This document shows positions 58,901 through 64,000 of a stretch of DNA of 64,000 nt, one piece after another. Below the pieces are notes generated by a model. That model worked only from the letters and a program-made list of their open reading frames with translations. It was not told the origin of the DNA and made no database searches. The translations under genes and the position numbers were made by a program. The stretch lies in NCBI GenBank assembly GCA_905221605.1, contig CAJNDS010002714.1, forward strand, positions 28,716-92,715, written 5' to 3'. This DNA is from Symbiodinium natans (taxonomy: Eukaryota; Sar; Dinophyceae; Suessiales; Symbiodiniaceae). Every line of letters begins with the position of its first letter. The first letter of the stretch is position 1.

Positions 58901-59000
58901 NNNNNNNNNNNNNNNNNNNNNNNNNNNNNNNNNNNNNNNNNNNNNNNNNNNNNNNNNNNNNNNNNNNNNNNNNNNNNNNNNNNNNNNNNNNNNNNNNNNN
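58901..59000. other. Assembly gap (100 N)
   Basis: Exactly 100 N, the convention for a gap of unknown size. It interrupts the DUF3987-like gene. Confidence 0.99.
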
Positions 59001-59160
59001 AAGAAAAGGCCATAAACCATGTAGCATTCTCGCACGCATACGTCACCCATGCGAGCGGCTCCAATCTTTCCTCTAAGTCTTCCGGACATGAAGACAGTGT
59101 TCCGATAGACTGTGCGTCAAAATCGTCAGCACCTCCTCGTCTATCTTGCATAAAGTTTGG
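59001..59160 (-). CDS. Probable upstream exon of the DUF3987-like gene
   Basis: The frame on the far side of the gap reads FDAQSIGTLSSCPEDLEERL, then PLAWVTYACENATWFMAF, running into the gap. It is coding-like and in the same orientation, but continuity across the gap cannot be shown. Confidence 0.4.
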
Positions 59161-59319
59161 ACTCTGCACGCTCACACCCATCTGCGCCGTCTCGGACTGC
59201 GGCCTGCAGAAAGACTCTTGCCCGCACACCACTGTGACTGTGTGTCTGTATACAGGACAAAGTATCAGAATCGTTTGTACCTTACAGAACAGCACATCAT
59301 CATGAACCGACCTGCTCAA

Positions 59320-60080
59320 TCAGATGTCAAGCGTCCCGCTCCACGACACGACTTCCTCCCCGCACTTGGCACCGACCGGCAGACTCTCCCGACCGTTGCC
59401 ACTCTGTATAGCGGCGGAAGTCAATGGCTGCTCACCTTCCTCGGCACGTACGACTCTGTACCTTTGATCAACATGCAGGGCGCGCAGATCAACTGGCTGC
59501 CCTTCATGCCGCCTGCACGACATGTAAATTGAGGCTTCTCCATCTTCGAAGACCTCTATGCCATAGAAGTGACTCGAGCCTTCCACGAAAATCACGTACT
59601 TGCCAGGTGCCCAATCCTCACCCGGCACTGCGGGATCTGTTATCAAGCCAAGCCTGACACACAGGCAACTGGCAATGCTTCTGTCTTCACGAAATGTTCC
59701 CTATGACAGATGCTCGATGCGTTGCAATCACTGCAAGCGAGGCACTTGCGTGGCTTCAAAAACTCATTTCCTTCCTTCAGAGCCCAGAACGGACCATGAC
59801 GCGTGTACGGGACCCGCACGCCCAGGGCTCGCAGGGAGTCAATCAAGCACGTGTCGGCAAAGCGTACAGCGTCCGGAGGCGACGCAAGCAACCTCGGGAG
59901 ACAGTGCGCTCTGAGAAAGACCCTACTGCGAACCGCACCGACATTGACTGGCTGCAGGACATCTTGACGGCTGTCGACTTTGAGGACGCCGCGATTTCTT
60001 GTAGGCAATTGTTTGTGCTTTCGTGAGTCCCCAGCGTCGGCGCTCGCCTCGGCGGAGGATATGTCCACAGAAACCCGCAA
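59320..60080 (-). pseudogene. Unidentified element gene broken by a 5-bp tandem duplication
   Basis: Two coding-like frames abut: 60080-59643 (VRFADTCLIDSLRALGVRV and a Cys cluster CLACSDCNASSICH) and 59646-59320 (APGKYVIFVEGSSHFYGIEV, then SIYMSCRRHEGQPVDLRALH). They differ by a 5-bp tandem repeat, AAGCC twice at 59645-59654 on the plus strand, which shifts the frame and creates a stop. Removing one copy would make a single frame of roughly 250 residues. It is either a real inactivating mutation or an assembly error. No family was recognised; the Cys cluster could bind zinc. Confidence 0.45.
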
Positions 60081-60119
60081 CTAATTGCGCCCTTCTCCCA
60101 AGTAACTCACACAAGCTAC

Positions 60120-60296
60120 ACCACTCATTGCTCCGTCATGCAACACTAATCCAGCCAAGCCACACCAATCCACTTGGAGATACAGACCTTGATTCCGCTC
60201 TGCTTCGGCCACGATGAGCGCGTCCTTCAACACTTCGTCATCATCATGGCCAGACCCCGACCTCGTGCTCCTTCTTTGTTTCTTGAGCTCCTTCAA
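60120..60296 (-). CDS. Possible exon in the gene island
   Basis: Following a TTTGAAG acceptor, the frame reads GHDDDEVLKDALIVAEAERN and QVDWCGLAGLVLHDGAMSG. It is coding-like, with no family recognised. A further weak frame lies at 60345-60572. Confidence 0.35.
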
Positions 60297-60976
60297 AGGT
60301 CAAGACTGTTACTTCTCGACGCCGTCTATGCGCACAAGCAAGTCTCACGACACGACTACGAGCTCATTCGTTCCGTGACATGAGCCTGGGCGATATTCCG
60401 GCACGTTCCTGATTGCGGGCGCACCTGCAAGCTCGCATGTCCGGCCAAGCTTGCCTTGAACGCACGCTGCGGTCAAGGAACGCACTCCCTGCGCGGCTGC
60501 CGGGCGTCTTGCAGATACGCCTGCAACGACACCCGACGCCAGCTCGACACACTGGCTTCTTGCATCCTCCAAGCGCTGCCCTCTTTTGCCTTGTTGATCT
60601 GGATGAAGCCGACCTCAACGCTTTGCCCACATAAGCCGCGCAGCCCCTGCACGTAATTTGTTCGCTTACTCTTCTGCTCTCAGCCTCTGACTGGTGTCTT
60701 CACAGCGAGCGCGCCATGTGCGTCCAGGTAGCCCTTGGCGTCCTCCTGCGCTCACTCCGCGATCTGTGCGCCAGACGCCATGCTGCGAATCGACCTTGCC
60801 TCCACGGCGTAGTCTGCCCAGGCCTTCTTGCCGGAAAGAACGCGAAGGTTCGACATGGCCTTGCACATGCTCGCGCCACATGCAGCGTGTGTTCATGTAC
60901 ATACATACACACAGACCTCGTGCGCGAATGCGCGCGTGAAATGATCTGGCTGCATCCCACCGTGCACAGCCAAGCT

Positions 60977-61636
60977 CTAAGCATGCGTCATCGACATGTC
61001 CTGCGTTGACGGATCCAGAAGTGTGGCAGCCAGCTCCACCACTTCGTCCCTTCGGAAGTGCTGTGACGGAGAATACCATTGCGCGCTTTCCGTCGTAGTC
61101 ATGTCCCCGGCTGCTGCGTCGCTGCACGTCGCCTGACTACGGTCTGCAAGATTACCACGACGTCCTTCATCTGGATCTTCAAAGTAAGCTTCCAAGCCTC
61201 TGCCCTCCAGAATATCTTCGACATTGTCCAGAGCATCCTTGGGATTCAGCTCCACTCGCTTGCGCGCCCCCGCGATGTGTTCCAACGCGGCTGCTGACAG
61301 CACCCGTAGACGATGTAGCTCTCGCCGGTGCTGCCGACACTCTTCCTCTTTGGCAGCAAGCAATCTTTTCAAGAAGGCTACATCTTCGTCTGCACCAGGT
61401 GAGGCCACACTGCTGAGAGAGGAGACATTGCTGGTTTCAGCATGCATTGTTGACTCTGCTCTAGACTCTAGCCGGAGTAGACGTACAGTTTTTGCATGGG
61501 CTACTGCATAGTCGGGATTGGCGCAAGCGGCCGCAAGCGCACACTCCAAGCCATGTATCTGCTGCTTCTTGTCGCAAATACATGCTGCTTCAATGTTCTG
61601 CTTCAGTTGCGGGCCAGCTCGGCGACTCTTGCTCAT
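60977..61636 (-). CDS. Coiled-coil protein of the gene island, unidentified
   Basis: An ATG-initiated frame of 219 residues. Residues 1-70 are basic with scattered Cys. Residues 72-85 are Ser-rich. Residues 85-125 form a predicted coiled coil (DVAFLKRLLAAKEEECRQHR, then ELHRLRVLSAAALEHI). The tail is acidic and ends QDMSMTHA. No domain was recognised. It is upstream of, and in the same orientation as, the DUF3987-like and transposase genes, so it may be an accessory protein of the same element. An in-frame exon upstream (about 61640-61830, VELLAVVRGVASVIGLRQRR) may belong to it. Confidence 0.45.
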   Translation of the reverse strand: MSKSRRAGPQLKQNIEAACICDKKQQIHGLECALAAACANPDYAVAHAKTVRLLRLESRAESTMHAETSNVSSLSSVASPGADEDVAFLKRLLAAKEEECRQHRRELHRLRVLSAAALEHIAGARKRVELNPKDALDNVEDILEGRGLEAYFEDPDEGRRGNLADRSQATCSDAAAGDMTTTESAQWYSPSQHFRRDEVVELAATLLDPSTQDMSMTHA

Positions 61637-62369
61637 TCTCGAGACTGCTTCTCATCATGAGCAGACACACAGTACGTTTGCCAGCGCTACATGACCACGC
61701 AACATAAATCATGCCAAGTGCACCAGGAAACTCTTTCTCCCCTTCACATACCTTGCGCCTTTGTCGAAGTCCGATCACACTGGCTACTCCCCTTACGACT
61801 GCAAGAAGCTCCACTGACGGCAAACGTGCTAGCTGGATGCAAAGCGCACAAGTCACTTGCGCGACCCTGACGGATCGGCAACTCTGCCGTTTTTCTACAC
61901 TCACGCCTTCCTCGGCTACCTTGTGAGGGCGCCCTGCCCCCCCCCGCCCCGCGATGAGGAGCCCACAAGAGAAGCTCCAGAACGCTCGCCGTGCGATTTC
62001 GCGATACGATCCCGACTCTGCCGCGTTCTCTCTAACTCTCTCGTCGTCCATCCTCGCTTCCTTCGCTTGACATGCAAAGCTGCCGAGGACAGCTCCGTGA
62101 ATTTCTACTGCGCCAGCACTATACACTCTACACACTCAAGACCACGCCACATATGGTCGCGGACCTCACTCCAAGCAATCAGTTGAGGACCTCCATGGAG
62201 AGGCCGTACTACAGTGACTCGTCGCATCGCGCACGCTGCCTCCTTGCCCAGAAAAGTCACCATGGGCCACTCTCAAGATGATTCAGCGGCAGGTGTGTAT
62301 CGTGTCGACCCACCACGTAAAAGTAGCCGAAGCACCCACCAAGAAGAAAGAAAACCTGTCTTGCATCAG

Positions 62370-64000
62370 AGATACAATCTGGCTATCGCCAGGTCCTTGC
62401 TCATGACTCTCAGAAATTTGAGGGAGATCTGAGGTCACCACCCACACGCAGCTCCCGTGAGCACGCACGCTAAACCCTGAGCCTAGACCACATGAATCGT
62501 CGTCGTGCATCACCAGATTGCGCGTGACTCTCAATCCTCTGAGCGAGATCTGAGCTCACCTATACGCAGCTCCCGCGTATCATGGTCTTGCCTCAGCAAT
62601 GATGCAATAATCTGGCTGTTGCCCTGTCGCATGCCTTCCGAACACTAAACCCCCTAGACATCACGGTCTTGCGTCAGAAATGATGCAATAGTCTGGCTGT
62701 CGTCAGGTCCTGGCTCATGACTCTGAATTCCCTGGACAGCATAGTCTCGCCTCAGCAATGACGCAATAATCTGGCTGTTGCCCGGTCGCATGCCCTCCGA
62801 ACCCTAAATCTCCTAGACATCACGGTCTTGCGTCAGAAACGATGCAACATGACTCCTGCGTTCTGAGCTCACTACTCGCAGCTCCCGTGAGCATGCTTCC
62901 CAAACCCTAATAAACCTAAACCCTAGACATCATGGTCTTGCCTCAGCAATGACGCAATAATCTGGCTGTTGCCCGTCGCATGCCTTCCGAACCCTAAACC
63001 CCCTAGACATCACGGTCTTGTGTCAGAAACGATGCTATGGTCTGGCTGTCGTCAGGTCCTTGCTCGTGACTCTGCGTTCTGAGCTCACCTACTCGCAGCT
63101 CCCGTGAGCATGCTTCCCAAACCCGAATAAACCTAAACCCTAGACATCATGGTCTTGCCTCAGCAAAGATGCAATAATTTGGCTGTTGCCCGGTCGCACG
63201 CCTTCCGAACCCTAAACCCCCTAGACATCACGGTCTTGCGTCAGAAATGATGCAAGAGTCTGGCTGTCGTCAGGTCCTTGCTCATGACCCTGCGTTCTGA
63301 CCTCACCTACTCGCTGCTCCCGTGAGCATTCTTCCCAACCCTAAACCTAAACCCTAGACATCATGGTCTTGCCTCAGCAATGATGCAATAATCTGGCTGT
63401 TGCCCGGTCGCATGCCTTCCGAACCCTAACCCCCCCAGACATCACGGTCTGCGTCAGAAATGATGCAATACTCTGGCTGTCGTCAGGTCCTTGCTCGTGA
63501 CTCTGCGTTCTGAGCTCACCTACTCGCAGCTCCCGTGAGCATGCTTCCCAAACCCGAATAAACCTAAACCCTAGACATCATGGTCTTGCCTCAGCAAGAA
63601 TGCAGTAATCTCTGGCTGTCGTCAGGTCCTTGCTCATGACTCTGCGTTCTGAGCTCACCTATACTCGCAGCTCCCGTGAGCATGCTTCCCAAATCCTAAT
63701 AAACCTAAACCCTAGACATCATGGTCTTGCCTCAGCAAAGATGCAATAATTTGGCTGTTGCCCGGTCGCACGCCTTCCGAACCCTAAACCCCCTAGACAT
63801 CACGGTCTTGCGTCAGAAATGATGCAAGAGTCTGGCTGTCGTCAGGTCCTTGCTCATGACCCTGCGTTCTGACCTCACCTACTCGCAGCTAACCTAAACC
63901 CTAGACATCATGGTCTTGCCTCAGCAATGATGCAATAATCTGGCTGTTGCCCGGTCGCCATGCCTTCCGAACCCTAAACCCCCTAGACATCACGGTCTGC
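62370..64000. repeat. Dimeric satellite, right flank
   Basis: The same two-monomer satellite as at 47.7-52.6 kb. The first 200 bp (62370-62570) are strongly diverged, while copies after 62578 are close to the left-hand array. Eight or so dimers continue to the window end. Hairpin cassettes and the T-rich segment are absent here. Confidence 0.92.

Larger units (their letters stand above)
53391..62369. mobile_element. Candidate 9-kb mobile element or gene island
   Basis: Non-repetitive DNA flanked on both sides by the same satellite family. All coding frames are on the minus strand: coiled-coil protein, an interrupted frame, a DUF3987-like P-loop protein and a MULE/SWIM transposase. No terminal inverted repeats or target-site duplication were visible by eye, so the ends are approximate and the element status is inference from content and setting. 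Confidence 0.5.

Overview
The window looks like nuclear DNA of a dinoflagellate, most likely a Symbiodiniaceae-type genome. Several signs agree. TTTAGGG/CCCTAAA telomere-type tracts are scattered through it. Genes are cut into very short exons (often 30-80 bp) whose introns end in AG but begin with GT, GC or GA. Every identifiable gene in the first 44 kb reads on the minus strand. A 1.5 kb AT-rich block carries an alveolate-style mitochondrial cox3. A radial-spoke gene shows that the cell builds motile flagella. No species name can be read from the sequence.

Left part (about 1-44 kb), a one-directional minus-strand gene array: RSPH3 radial spoke protein (1.2-5.1 kb), a TFIIS-like transcription elongation factor (6.9-9.9 kb), an RRM protein with an RS/RD-rich tail (15.5-17.1 kb), a DUF1796 papain-like putative cysteine peptidase (18.5-19.8 kb), an AAAP-family amino-acid transporter (21.9-23.3 kb), several coding-like but unidentified exon groups (20.3-20.5, 23.9-24.7, 26.5-27.6, 31.3-32.1, 44.0 kb), a three-KH-domain RNA-binding protein resembling vigilin (33.5-36.9 kb), an Ala/Pro/Lys-rich exon cluster (37-40.7 kb) and a weak PDZ-like exon group (41.3-42.2 kb). 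Most of these genes had to be rebuilt by joining short exons, so simple open reading frames in this region are mostly misleading. Telomere-like tracts, micro- and minisatellites and small palindromic elements fill the introns and spacers.

Middle (44.9-53.4 kb): the mitochondrial-type block with cox3 (one in-frame TAG) and two inverted repeats, then a satellite complex. The satellite has three interleaved components: a T-rich repeat, a G-run/C-run hairpin cassette, and a roughly 200-bp dimeric satellite, arranged in higher-order copies of about 1.35 and 1.2 kb.

Right part (53.4-62.4 kb): a gene island embedded in the same satellite, all on the minus strand. It encodes an intact 838-residue MULE-type DDE transposase with a WRKY/GCM1-like zinc finger and a C-terminal SWIM finger; a P-loop protein resembling DUF3987, interrupted by a 100-N assembly gap; a frame carrying a 5-bp tandem duplication that breaks it; and a coiled-coil protein. 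The dimeric satellite resumes at about 62.4 kb and runs to the end. This transposase plus DUF3987 island is the best candidate for an undescribed mobile element.
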